Of a DNA stretch of 64,000 nucleotides, positions 16,391 through 23,534 are shown one piece after another (position 1 is the stretch's first letter; every line of letters starts with the position of its first letter). The DNA is from Flavobacterium fontis (GTDB taxonomy: Bacteria; Bacteroidota; Bacteroidia; Flavobacteriales; Flavobacteriaceae), in contig NZ_FQVQ01000004.1 of the NCBI RefSeq assembly GCF_900129405.1, positions 62,001 through 126,000 of the forward strand, given 5' to 3'. The notes beneath the pieces were generated by a model. That model worked only from the letters and a program-made list of their open reading frames with translations. It was not told where the DNA came from and searched no databases. The translations under genes were made by a program, and so were the position numbers.

Positions 16391-16777
16391 ATGCAAAGTC
16401 TACACGCTTATTTATCCGATTATAATCTTGCAATTTACGCACAAAACAATAACTTAAGACCAAAACAATTAGTCCTTTTGTACGTAAATGAACACGGATT
16501 ATTAAAACAAACCCCCGTTATCTCAGCACCTAAACCAAATGGCGAAAACATGATGGGCGTAATTTTTGACGAAGAAGCTTTTTGTTTAGGTGTTTATGTA
16601 AATGGTGTACAAGTCAATGCAACCGAATTGCGTAGTCAATTCACTCCAAAGGAGTTATATTTTATGAATTTAAATTCAAAAACTCCCGTTCCTTTACCTT
16701 TTGCACCTGAACTGCTTACTGAACAGGATTTTAGGCCACGAGGCTCCGTGCTTCTTATGCCTTACATTATGCCTTAA
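16391..16777 (+). CDS. Phage protein of 128 aa, last gene of the unit (copy 1)
   Basis: Soluble product without membrane helix, mixed alpha/beta composition, ending in a hydrophobic proline-containing stretch (GSVLLMPYIMP). It follows the 206-aa gene by one base, so both are likely translated together. No family recognised; receptor-binding or vertex protein is possible by position at the end of a structural block. Confidence 0.42.
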   Translation: MQSLHAYLSDYNLAIYAQNNNLRPKQLVLLYVNEHGLLKQTPVISAPKPNGENMMGVIFDEEAFCLGVYVNGVQVNATELRSQFTPKELYFMNLNSKTPVPLPFAPELLTEQDFRPRGSVLLMPYIMP

Positions 16778-16798
16778 GAGAATTTTTTTATCCTTTTA

Positions 16799-16828
16799 TT
16801 TGCCTAATTAAAAATTTCTTTATATTTG
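16799..16828 (+). promoter_or_regulatory. Strong Bacteroidota promoter after the last phage gene (copy 1)
   Basis: TTTG (16799-16802) and TATATTTG (16821-16828) match the -33 and -7 consensus (TTTG, TAnnTTTG) with an 18-bp spacer. This is the best-matching promoter of the unit, and it faces a non-coding region. Confidence 0.7.
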
Positions 16829-16834
16829 GGCATC

Positions 16835-16930
16835 ATTTAGCGATGATAAACGGTAAAAATTTATGAATAAAGGACAAAAAATTTTCTTCATATTCCTGTA
16901 CTCTATTTCGGGTACAGGATTTTTCTTTTT
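16835..16930 (+). ncRNA. Candidate ~90-nt transcript with terminator, enclosing a 26-aa reading frame (copy 1)
   Basis: The promoter at 16799-16828 predicts a start near 16835. A terminator follows: CCTGTAC (16895-16901) with GTACAGG (16912-16918), then ATTTTTCTTTTT. The predicted RNA of roughly 90 nt could be a phage regulatory RNA or primer RNA for the replication origin. Alternatively it is the leader of a 26-aa hydrophobic reading frame (16863-16943, MNKGQKIFFIFLYS...) that runs through the hairpin. Both the RNA and the peptide are predictions. Confidence 0.45.
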
Positions 16931-16949
16931 ATCACTTCGCTAAAAGCCT

Positions 16950-17295
16950 CCACCGTTAAAAAAACCGACTAAGGTTTTTAGGTGGTACGTGACAGGCAAA
17001 ACAAAAAAATCGCCGAAGGCAACCTTTTAAAAATTAAAAATTGCCCTTTTTAATTTTTAACCGCAAAAGAGCCCGGTAGGCGATTGCAATTTCAAAAAAT
17101 TCCGTAGGATCAATTTTTTGAAATAAAAAACTCCGAGTCAAACGGTGTTAACGCACCTCCCCGGAGTTTGTAAACGGTAATAATGTACAAACCTAAACAA
17201 ATATTGTGCATTATTCCCACAAAATGAATGTTAATTAATTGCTAATACGTTCCATTATTTAAAGCTATCCTTTAAAAACCCCTGTAAATACAGGG
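16950..17295. other. Non-coding hairpin cluster: probable phage replication origin/packaging region (copy 1)
   Basis: The gene-free stretch 16778-17362 holds, besides the promoter and terminator, six inverted repeats: CCACC/GGTGG around AAAAACC/GGTTTTT (16950-16985); ATCGCC/GGCGAT (17009-17084) enclosing a perfect 14-bp AT stem (17027-17040 with 17047-17060); a perfect 12-bp stem TTTCAAAAAATT (17090-17101 with 17112-17123); AACTCCG/CGGAGTT with inner GGTG/CACC (17129-17168); GTTTGTA/TACAAAC (17166-17192); CCCTGT/ACAGGG (17280-17295). Such clusters carry plus- and minus-strand origins and the packaging signal in ssDNA phages. Which hairpin is nicked is not known. Confidence 0.6.
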
Positions 17296-17296
17296 T

Positions 17297-17324
17297 TCTT
17301 TACATACTATAAATTATAGCGCAT
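17297..17324. repeat. Internal attachment site between the two prophage units (attP-like)
   Basis: Arms TCTTTACATAC and TTATAGCGCAT around centre TATAAA. Both arms are phage-type, since the left arm equals that of the right border and the right arm equals that of the left border. This is the site expected on the circular phage genome. Confidence 0.8.
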
Positions 17325-17362
17325 TAAATACGGTACATTTTAGCATAAAACGCACAATATCA

Positions 17363-18523
17363 ATGATAAACCAAAACTTTTTCGATATCCCATTAAATCA
17401 AGGGTTAATAGATTCGTTAACCGTTTTTTTACCTCTTGACAAGATTACAATAATTGATAACCGCCTAACTGACGAGTATATGTGCTATTATCCCGACAAC
17501 AACGATTCAGGCCTTTTAATTGAGGAACTACACCCGCCAAAACCAATAATGATAAACCACAACGGTATTAATTTCCGAATGAATAAAGTCGTCTTATCAG
17601 AACTCAAAGATAAACGAGGTAATATACTCCGTGAACATTCCGAAGCAATTCGCCTAACCCTTACCGCAAAAATGCTACACGGTGAATATTTCCGAGGCAT
17701 CAATAACGACAATATTAGTCGCATTGTCGATTATATCAACACCACAAATATTATAAAAATAGATACCGAAACCATACTTAATTCACCCTGTAATGATATC
17801 GATATTTGTATTAATTACAGGCTTGATTTTGATATTTTCAAGGAATCCCGAAAGTTCTTATACAACCTCGTTAAAGATTCAAAAAAGCATGCTGTGGAAC
17901 TCTTCCCTGCAAAAGAAACCCAAAAAATCAATAAAAATATAGGTTTGATATATGGCGACCGTGAAAAGGGTCTTATTTCAACACCTTTTTGTAAATTCTA
18001 CAACAAAGAAAACGAACTACTTACAAAATCAGCCGAGTTTTATAATATCTATCTTTTTCCTCAACTCAAATACGGCTTATCAATAAAAAACCTAATCAGA
18101 AAAGAAATTACACTACGAAATAACGAGCAAAAAAAGAATCTTATAAAAAATGGTCAAGTAAACAAAGATAATCCCCTAAAAACGCTTAAAAACATTCTCG
18201 ATATAACACAAGACCAACTTACTGAAATATGTAACTCAACATTAAGATATTACTATGACAAAAAACAATTTTCAATCCCTGACGACCTCAAACCCCTTGA
18301 AAAGATATTGGCGGGATACATGCAACAGATTATTAACCTTGGCGGTGATAAACTTGCTCTTATTGCTCCCCTTGATAGTATATCTTGCAAGGTCACCAAG
18401 TCGAGAACAAAAGCCAAAATCGACGAACTAATCAAAATAGTTTTCTCCGACGATTACATAAAAAAACAGGCTCAAAAAAACGAATTTATGAACGACTTTT
18501 TAAAGCTTCAATCCATTTGGTAA
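17363..18523 (+). CDS. Rolling-circle-type phage replication initiator (copy 2)
   Basis: Protein identical to the product of 11354-12514, including the FYNKENEL and IRKEITLR motifs. Here the upstream sequence is phage DNA with the promoter/hairpin region of unit 1, so this copy is the one most likely expressed as on the free phage genome. Acting at the origin of each unit, it could excise one 6-kb circle by replication from origin to origin without any recombinase. Confidence 0.65.
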   Translation: MINQNFFDIPLNQGLIDSLTVFLPLDKITIIDNRLTDEYMCYYPDNNDSGLLIEELHPPKPIMINHNGINFRMNKVVLSELKDKRGNILREHSEAIRLTLTAKMLHGEYFRGINNDNISRIVDYINTTNIIKIDTETILNSPCNDIDICINYRLDFDIFKESRKFLYNLVKDSKKHAVELFPAKETQKINKNIGLIYGDREKGLISTPFCKFYNKENELLTKSAEFYNIYLFPQLKYGLSIKNLIRKEITLRNNEQKKNLIKNGQVNKDNPLKTLKNILDITQDQLTEICNSTLRYYYDKKQFSIPDDLKPLEKILAGYMQQIINLGGDKLALIAPLDSISCKVTKSRTKAKIDELIKIVFSDDYIKKQAQKNEFMNDFLKLQSIW

Positions 18524-18537
18524 AAAACCCCCTTGGC

Positions 18538-18556
18538 GGGGCTATGTGATAGCCCC
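18538..18556 (+). other. Perfect GC hairpin after the replication gene (copy 2)
   Basis: Same 8-bp stem and GTG loop as at 12529-12547. Confidence 0.55.
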
Positions 18557-18595
18557 GATAAGTTAATAAAAATGTTAACCATAAAAATTAAAATT

Positions 18596-18817
18596 ATGAC
18601 AAAACAGCAACTAAAAACACAATTAGTAAACCTTTATGTATTACAAGCTAAACTTAAGAAACTAACATCAAATGAGGCTTACGAAAACTACCATTTTATA
18701 TCGGGTCAAATAAAAGTCTTAGAAACTTTAATTAATGGGCAAAAATTCATTAATAATAACCATGTCAACGAATTTATCACTTATGAAAACGAAAGAAAAA
18801 AACGCTCTTTCTTCTAA
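18596..18817 (+). CDS. Small early phage protein of 73 aa (copy 2)
   Basis: Identical to 12587-12808; start chosen at MTKQQLK for the same reason. Function unknown. Confidence 0.55.
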   Translation: MTKQQLKTQLVNLYVLQAKLKKLTSNEAYENYHFISGQIKVLETLINGQKFINNNHVNEFITYENERKKRSFF

Positions 18818-18965
18818 AGGCACACGTCCTACAATGGTACAACGTGCCGAAAATGACAAAGGATATAGCTACAAATTAAAAAACGGTGAATTTCTATATT
18901 TTCCCGATAAAAAATTTCCCGTTGACGATATCGGGAAAAATGGCCAAACAAAGTTAATATTATAA
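18783..18965 (+). CDS. Small early phage protein of 60 aa (copy 2)
   Basis: Identical to 12774-12956, overlapping the previous gene by 35 bp. Function unknown. Confidence 0.5.
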   Translation: MKTKEKNALSSKGTRPTMVQRAENDKGYSYKLKNGEFLYFPDKKFPVDDIGKNGQTKLIL

Positions 18966-18968
18966 AAA

Positions 18969-18988
18969 GGGCGGGTTGCACCCCGCCC
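18969..18988 (+). other. GC-rich hairpin before the HTH-like gene (copy 2)
   Basis: GGGCGGG/CCCGCCC stem, as at 12960-12979. Confidence 0.5.
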
Positions 18989-19006
18989 CAACAAAATCCC
19001 TACGTT

Positions 19007-19189
19007 ATGTCAAAAATTTCAGAATTTCGCATTTTATCAATTAAAGATTTTATGATATTACTTGAAGTATCAGAAACAACTGCGAAGCAATATCGAAAAG
19101 ATTTAAGAGAACACTTAAGACTTGAAAAAAAGCCAATACTTTTTATTCATTTCAAGCGATATTTTAACATAAATGACGCCAAGGTATAA
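19007..19189 (+). CDS. Small helix-turn-helix-like phage protein (copy 2)
   Basis: Identical to 12998-13180. If it is the repressor, the tandem doubles its gene dose, which would help keep both units silent. Confidence 0.5.
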   Translation: MSKISEFRILSIKDFMILLEVSETTAKQYRKDLREHLRLEKKPILFIHFKRYFNINDAKV

Positions 19190-19214
19190 AAATAGTCTTA
19201 AATGGGTCGTAAAT

Positions 19215-19244
19215 AGTCGGGTTTAAATACTCGACTTTTTTTAT
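19215..19244 (+). terminator. Terminator between early and structural blocks (copy 2)
   Basis: Same stem and T-run as at 13206-13235. Confidence 0.65.
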
Positions 19245-19291
19245 TTATCACCTTTGAATCATTATTAATACCAACTTTAAAAAACATCTTT

Positions 19292-20068
19292 ATGTTATTG
19301 AAACGTGTATCGGGTACATCAAAGGACAAAATTGTAACCCAAACAGAATTAAGTAAATTGGTACTTCTCACAAACATGACCTTTAACGGTTTACAGGATG
19401 AGAAAATCCAAATTACTATTGAACGAAATGGCGGGAAATCAATTTCCGTTCATCCAAAGCCTGTAAATCTTCGCCAATATATTTTGGCATCAACTTACGG
19501 CCAAAATGCAATTTGCGCATTCCCTACGGCGCATTACTCAGGACACAATATGTCCGTAGTTCTTGACTTGACCGTAGCGGGTAACGTTGAACTTGTCGAC
19601 TCAGACAAAATCGTCGTAGAATTATCAAACTTGAATGAAGACCCAGACATTTACTACGAATTTCGTGGGATTCAGTCCGAAGATGGAAATGGCGACGATT
19701 CAGATATTTACATCTTCGAGCCAAAAGTAATTCCCGATTACGAAGAAAATTTCAACCTCAATGTTGACAAATACGACGTATGCGTTATCCCTGACCTTAA
19801 TACAATTCGCGAAATCAATTTCACCCATGCGTTAACTCGTCAGGTAACTAAGCGCGACCCAATTTGTCTACGTGCCGAGCATATCGATTTTGACCCTGTC
19901 GGAATCGTTTACCAAAACGGTAACGTTCGCACAAGCGACCCCAATTTTTTACAATTGGATACAGACGAGTTAATTAATATTAACGTGGTCAAGGAATTGA
20001 CAGCGGGTCAAAACATCGATGTTTTGTTTCGTAAATCAGTTTCACAGGCACAATTAGGACTAAAATAG
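19292..20068 (+). CDS. Probable major capsid protein, beta-rich 258 aa (copy 2)
   Basis: Identical to 13283-14059; see there for the reasoning behind the capsid assignment. Confidence 0.5.
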   Translation: MLLKRVSGTSKDKIVTQTELSKLVLLTNMTFNGLQDEKIQITIERNGGKSISVHPKPVNLRQYILASTYGQNAICAFPTAHYSGHNMSVVLDLTVAGNVELVDSDKIVVELSNLNEDPDIYYEFRGIQSEDGNGDDSDIYIFEPKVIPDYEENFNLNVDKYDVCVIPDLNTIREINFTHALTRQVTKRDPICLRAEHIDFDPVGIVYQNGNVRTSDPNFLQLDTDELININVVKELTAGQNIDVLFRKSVSQAQLGLK

Positions 20069-20074
20069 TAACCT

Positions 20075-20623
20075 ATGGGATTTTTTAAAAGAATCGGTAA
20101 GGGAATCGGAAAAGGTATCAAAGGTGCGGGTAAATTCATCAAGAAAAACGCCACATTTAAGAACCTTGTATCTCTTGCCTCAAATTTTGACCCCTCGGGC
20201 ATTGTTGGCGGTTTACAGGCCAAACACGAAGCAAAAAAGCAAGAACAGCAAGCATTGGCCGAAATGCAACAAAATCCTGAGTTTAACCAATTACCCGCTA
20301 CTGAACAGGTAATGTTAGTAAAAAACCACGTTGGCGCACAAAACGCCCAAGCAATTGCCACGGCTTCAGATATTGCACAAAAACGAGGTATCACAATTGG
20401 CGAAGTTTTACAAGGTGCTGCGGGTGGTGCTTTACAGGGTGCAGGCTCTGTAATGGCGGGCGATACAAAAGTAGCTACCACGGGCGGAACCCTTACACAA
20501 AATGTGTTTATGAATTGGCTTAAACGCTTTTGGTATATCCCTCTCGGCATTGTTGTAATTCTTGCCCTCGTATGGCGTAAACTCGCAAACCCTCAAAGCG
20601 GACGAACCTACCGCAGACGATAA
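20075..20623 (+). CDS. Glycine-zipper membrane-active virion protein, 182 aa (copy 2)
   Basis: Identical to 14066-14614, with cationic glycine-zipper N-terminus and C-terminal membrane helix. Confidence 0.5.
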   Translation: MGFFKRIGKGIGKGIKGAGKFIKKNATFKNLVSLASNFDPSGIVGGLQAKHEAKKQEQQALAEMQQNPEFNQLPATEQVMLVKNHVGAQNAQAIATASDIAQKRGITIGEVLQGAAGGALQGAGSVMAGDTKVATTGGTLTQNVFMNWLKRFWYIPLGIVVILALVWRKLANPQSGRTYRRR

Positions 20624-20629
20624 AAATAC

Positions 20630-20788
20630 ATGAAAACAACCCTTTTAACAGGTGGCCTTGGCATCGGGATGATGCAAGCCATACAGCAAGTTGACCCGGC
20701 ACAAACGGTCAACCTCTTAAGTACTATCGTTGTTGCGGTCGTTACTTTAATTCGATTGTTTAAAAAAGACAAACCAAAAAACCAATAA
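20630..20788 (+). CDS. Small membrane protein of 52 aa, holin-like (copy 2)
   Basis: Identical to 14621-14779; one membrane helix and a lysine-rich end. Confidence 0.5.
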   Translation: MKTTLLTGGLGIGMMQAIQQVDPAQTVNLLSTIVVAVVTLIRLFKKDKPKNQ

Positions 20789-20791
20789 ATC

Positions 20792-21007
20792 ATGCAAAGA
20801 AATAAACGCATCAGTACAGACCGTTTCGGTAACCCTTATCAAGTTATTGGCTTGAAAGATACAAAAGGCACAGGCTTCCCAAAAGGTTACGTTGAGTTAG
20901 GCGGAAAACTTTACAAATTAGAGCATTCACCCTCACAAAAAGAAGGTGTTGAAGCTTGGATTCGTGTTACAAAAGTTGACCAAAAACAACGTCAAACCTC
21001 AATGTAA
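20792..21007 (+). CDS. Small beta-rich phage protein of 71 aa (copy 2)
   Basis: Identical to 14783-14998; stop/start overlap TAATG with the next gene. Confidence 0.5.
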   Translation: MQRNKRISTDRFGNPYQVIGLKDTKGTGFPKGYVELGGKLYKLEHSPSQKEGVEAWIRVTKVDQKQRQTSM

Positions 21008-21177
21008 TGAAGTCAATCATTAATTTCCTATCTGCGTGCCGTGATTATATCGATTATGGCTACGCTTTACTCGACTCGCTTAACTATACCGTTAAGCGTT
21101 TCGAGGAAGTAGGCAAAAAACAAAAAACCGATGTTAACGACAAAGGAAATAGCCCTGAATCTAATAATCCCGCATGA
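21007..21177 (+). CDS. Small phage protein of 56 aa overlapping the lysozyme gene (copy 2)
   Basis: Identical to 14998-15168, with the same 47-bp overlap into the lysozyme gene. Confidence 0.42.
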   Translation: MKSIINFLSACRDYIDYGYALLDSLNYTVKRFEEVGKKQKTDVNDKGNSPESNNPA

Positions 21178-21682
21178 AGGGTTATATAGTGCCTCCCCTA
21201 CCGGGTTGGTACGAGTAAAGGACAAAAAAACACCTATTTATCCCTATCGTGATCCCTCGGGAGTATGGACAATTGGTTTTGGGACTACAATTTACCCCGA
21301 CGGTAAACCCGTCCGTAAAACAGACCCGCCAATTACATACGAAAAGGCTGTCGAATTTATGCTTTTGCACATCGACAACGACCTTAAGAATCTTAAAAAG
21401 TATCTTCCACAACGTTTAACACGTTATCAGGTTGCATCCTTGTTAAGTCTTTCTTATAACATTGGTTGGCCAAGATTAGCCCGTACAAAGGCAACTAAAG
21501 GTCTACTACATGTAATTAACGAAAACCCCGACGATTTTAACCGAATTGAACCATTATTCAAACAATATCAATTTGCTAACGGTCGTCGCCTCTCAGGACT
21601 AATTAAACGTCGAAACGACGAATTCAAAACTTATAAAAAAAAAGTATCTTCATCATGTTTGACAAAATCAAAAATTTCGTAA
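21131..21682 (+). CDS. Phage lysozyme, glycoside hydrolase family 24 (copy 2)
   Basis: Identical to 15122-15673, with Glu16, Asp41 and Thr47 intact, so both copies should be active. Confidence 0.88.
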   Translation: MLTTKEIALNLIIPHEGLYSASPTGLVRVKDKKTPIYPYRDPSGVWTIGFGTTIYPDGKPVRKTDPPITYEKAVEFMLLHIDNDLKNLKKYLPQRLTRYQVASLLSLSYNIGWPRLARTKATKGLLHVINENPDDFNRIEPLFKQYQFANGRRLSGLIKRRNDEFKTYKKKVSSSCLTKSKIS

Positions 21683-21771
21683 CTGAAAAGCCCGCAATTG
21701 CTGTTGCTATCGCTGTGGGTCTTGTAGTTGTAATTTGGAAAGTAGTTTTACCTATGTTCCGTAAAAAATAA
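21655..21771 (+). CDS. Tiny membrane protein of 38 aa (copy 2)
   Basis: Identical to 15646-15762; one membrane helix. Confidence 0.5.
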   Translation: MFDKIKNFVTEKPAIAVAIAVGLVVVIWKVVLPMFRKK

Positions 21772-21777
21772 TCTACT

Positions 21778-22398
21778 ATGCGCAGAACTTCACCTACTTC
21801 AAAATTTGCGCTATTTTTCAAGGCCAATTGGGTTCAACTCCTTTTGGCTTTACTTTTTTTCCTCTTTGTTTTCCCATGGATTTACAGAAAAGCACAAGAC
21901 GCAATTTCATCATTTAAGCAAAACAAACAGGATAACGCTACCGACGAATTGAAAAATCAAATCGATAACGCAATAAAAGTAAATAGCGCTGAAAATTCAA
22001 CTGCAAACCCTGTTACACGTACACAAAAACAAACCGCAGTAGCTAAAAAATACAAGTCTAAACGACTTTCAAAAGCCAAAATGCGCGAACTCGCAAATAT
22101 TTCAGAAAACATCGCAATAGCTTTTGGAACTAATGCCGAGGAAAACGGCTCACTTTTAGGCGTTGATTTTTTCGGAGACGTACCGAAAACTTTTTCAGCA
22201 ATGACCGAGGACGAGAAAGAAGCTATTAAGCAATTGAAAAAAGTACCTGGCACATTCGGCATTGTCGCCGACTATTACTACAACGTCTACACTCGTAGCC
22301 GTAATCTTAAGACCGATATTAAACGGTTTCTTACTACTTCACAAATTCAAGAACTCCGAGACCATTATAAAAAATATGGAATCCGTAACGTAATCTAA
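21778..22398 (+). CDS. Membrane-anchored phage protein of 206 aa (copy 2)
   Basis: Identical to 15769-16389; N-terminal membrane helix, polar linker, helical domain. Confidence 0.5.
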   Translation: MRRTSPTSKFALFFKANWVQLLLALLFFLFVFPWIYRKAQDAISSFKQNKQDNATDELKNQIDNAIKVNSAENSTANPVTRTQKQTAVAKKYKSKRLSKAKMRELANISENIAIAFGTNAEENGSLLGVDFFGDVPKTFSAMTEDEKEAIKQLKKVPGTFGIVADYYYNVYTRSRNLKTDIKRFLTTSQIQELRDHYKKYGIRNVI

Positions 22399-22399
22399 T

Positions 22400-22786
22400 A
22401 TGCAAAGTCTACACGCTTATTTATCCGATTATAATCTTGCAATTTACGCACAAAACAATAACTTAAGACCAAAACAATTAGTCCTTTTGTACGTAAATGA
22501 ACACGGATTATTAAAACAAACCCCCGTTATCTCAGCACCTAAACCAAATGGCGAAAACATGATGGGCGTAATTTTTGACGAAGAAGCTTTTTGTTTAGGT
22601 GTTTATGTAAATGGTGTACAAGTCAATGCAACCGAATTGCGTAGTCAATTCACTCCAAAGGAGTTATATTTTATGAATTTAAATTCAAAAACTCCCGTTC
22701 CTTTACCTTTTGCACCTGAACTGCTTACTGAACAGGATTTTAGGCCACGAGGCTCCGTGCTTCTTATGCCTTACATTATGCCTTAA
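22400..22786 (+). CDS. Phage protein of 128 aa, last gene of the unit (copy 2)
   Basis: Identical to 16391-16777. Function unknown. Confidence 0.42.
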   Translation: MQSLHAYLSDYNLAIYAQNNNLRPKQLVLLYVNEHGLLKQTPVISAPKPNGENMMGVIFDEEAFCLGVYVNGVQVNATELRSQFTPKELYFMNLNSKTPVPLPFAPELLTEQDFRPRGSVLLMPYIMP

Positions 22787-22807
22787 GAGAATTTTTTTAT
22801 CCTTTTA

Positions 22808-22837
22808 TTTGCCTAATTAAAAATTTCTTTATATTTG
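22808..22837 (+). promoter_or_regulatory. Strong Bacteroidota promoter after the last phage gene (copy 2)
   Basis: TTTG, 18-bp spacer and TATATTTG as at 16799-16828. Confidence 0.7.
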
Positions 22838-22843
22838 GGCATC

Positions 22844-22939
22844 ATTTAGCGATGATAAACGGTAAAAATTTATGAATAAAGGACAAAAAATTTTCTTCAT
22901 ATTCCTGTACTCTATTTCGGGTACAGGATTTTTCTTTTT
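22844..22939 (+). ncRNA. Candidate ~90-nt transcript with terminator (copy 2)
   Basis: Same promoter-to-terminator unit as at 16835-16930, including the 26-aa frame (22872-22952). Confidence 0.45.
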
Positions 22940-22958
22940 ATCACTTCGCTAAAAGCCT

Positions 22959-23304
22959 CCACCGTTAAAAAAACCGACTAAGGTTTTTAGGTGGTACGTG
23001 ACAGGCAAAACAAAAAAATCGCCGAAGGCAACCTTTTAAAAATTAAAAATTGCCCTTTTTAATTTTTAACCGCAAAAGAGCCCGGTAGGCGATTGCAATT
23101 TCAAAAAATTCCGTAGGATCAATTTTTTGAAATAAAAAACTCCGAGTCAAACGGTGTTAGCGCACCTCCCCGGAGTTTGTAAACGGTAATAATGTACAAA
23201 CCTAAACAAATATTGTGCATTATTCCCACAAAATGAATGTTAATTAATTGCTAATACGTTCCATTATTTAAAGCTATCCTTTAAAAACCCCTGTAAATAC
23301 AGGG
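22959..23304. other. Non-coding hairpin cluster: probable origin/packaging region (copy 2)
   Basis: Same six inverted repeats as at 16950-17295. The only base difference seen between the two units lies here: G23160 in place of A17151, in the loop between GGTG and CACC. Its position in an unpaired loop leaves the stem intact. Confidence 0.6.
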
Positions 23305-23305
23305 T

Positions 23306-23333
23306 TCTTTACATACTATAAATTATAGTTTAT
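23306..23333. repeat. Right attachment site: hybrid dif-like site (attR)
   Basis: Arms TCTTTACATAC (phage-type) and TTATAGTTTAT (chromosomal) around TATAAA. Joining the chromosomal left arm (11288-11298) to this right arm gives the unoccupied chromosomal site: ATTTTACATAA, TATAAA, TTATAGTTTAT. It matches the E. coli dif layout with CATAA before and TTAT after a 6-bp centre. Confidence 0.8.
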
Positions 23334-23397
23334 TCGTATTGATTTTTAAAGCAAACATATTTGTACATATTTTCTTACTAATAAAATGAGTTAATTG

Positions 23398-23463
23398 CAT
23401 TTCACCGATGTTTTTGGAATTAAACTACATTTCATCGGTATTATATGTCATTTTATCTATATT
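23398..23463. promoter_or_regulatory. Three direct TTTCATCG-type repeats upstream of the DUF4832 gene
   Basis: CATTTCACCGATGTT (23398), CATTTCATCGGTATT (23428) and the weaker CATTTTATCTATATT (23449) repeat in one orientation at 30- and 21-bp steps, about 3 and 2 helical turns. The last overlaps TATATTTT, a near -7 box. The same motif recurs upstream of the exopolysaccharide operon at 35172-35303. The remaining stretch 23334-23534 shows nothing else. Confidence 0.5.
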
Positions 23464-23534
23464 TTTATTGAGTTGATTTTTCCCCCAAGAAATGAACAAC
23501 TCCAAATCTATCGTAACTTAACCGAACATTGCGT

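Larger units (their letters stand above)
11299..17307 (+). mobile_element. Prophage unit 1 of a 6009-bp tandem: small dif-integrated phage
   Basis: This 6009-bp unit is followed without a gap by an almost identical second unit. All recognisable genes point right: replication initiator, three small early proteins, terminator, capsid candidate, membrane proteins, lysozyme, and a non-coding hairpin region. No integrase, transposase, tail, portal or large terminase gene is present. The border sites are dif-like, so integration probably used host XerC/XerD. Size, replication protein and absence of packaging and tail genes point to a small circular, probably ssDNA phage. FLiP of Flavobacterium (9.2 kb, ssDNA, membrane-containing) is the nearest concept; filamentous inoviruses do not carry a lysozyme. 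Confidence 0.82.
17308..23316 (+). mobile_element. Prophage unit 2 of the 6009-bp tandem
   Basis: A second full unit in direct orientation. All proteins are identical to unit 1, and by eye the non-coding region differs at one base (A17151 versus G23160). Equal length and near identity indicate recent tandem integration or duplication. Unlike unit 1, its replication gene is preceded by the complete phage non-coding region of unit 1, as in the circular phage. Confidence 0.82.

Noticed and set aside
11299-17307. Filamentous inovirus (CTXphi-like) identity
   Set aside because: No short coat protein with signal peptide, no Zot-like ATPase and no pIII-like protein, but a GH24 lysozyme is present. 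Only the integration mode and replication protein type resemble inoviruses.
11299-17307. Plasmid or satellite rather than a phage
   Set aside because: A block of nine structural-type genes including a lysozyme and several virion-like membrane proteins exceeds what a cryptic plasmid or satellite carries, though capsid identity is still inferred.
11299-23316. The direct repeat as an assembly artefact
   Set aside because: The three border sites have different, mutually consistent arm combinations, and the units differ at 17151/23160. An artefact would not create this pattern, although long reads remain the real proof.
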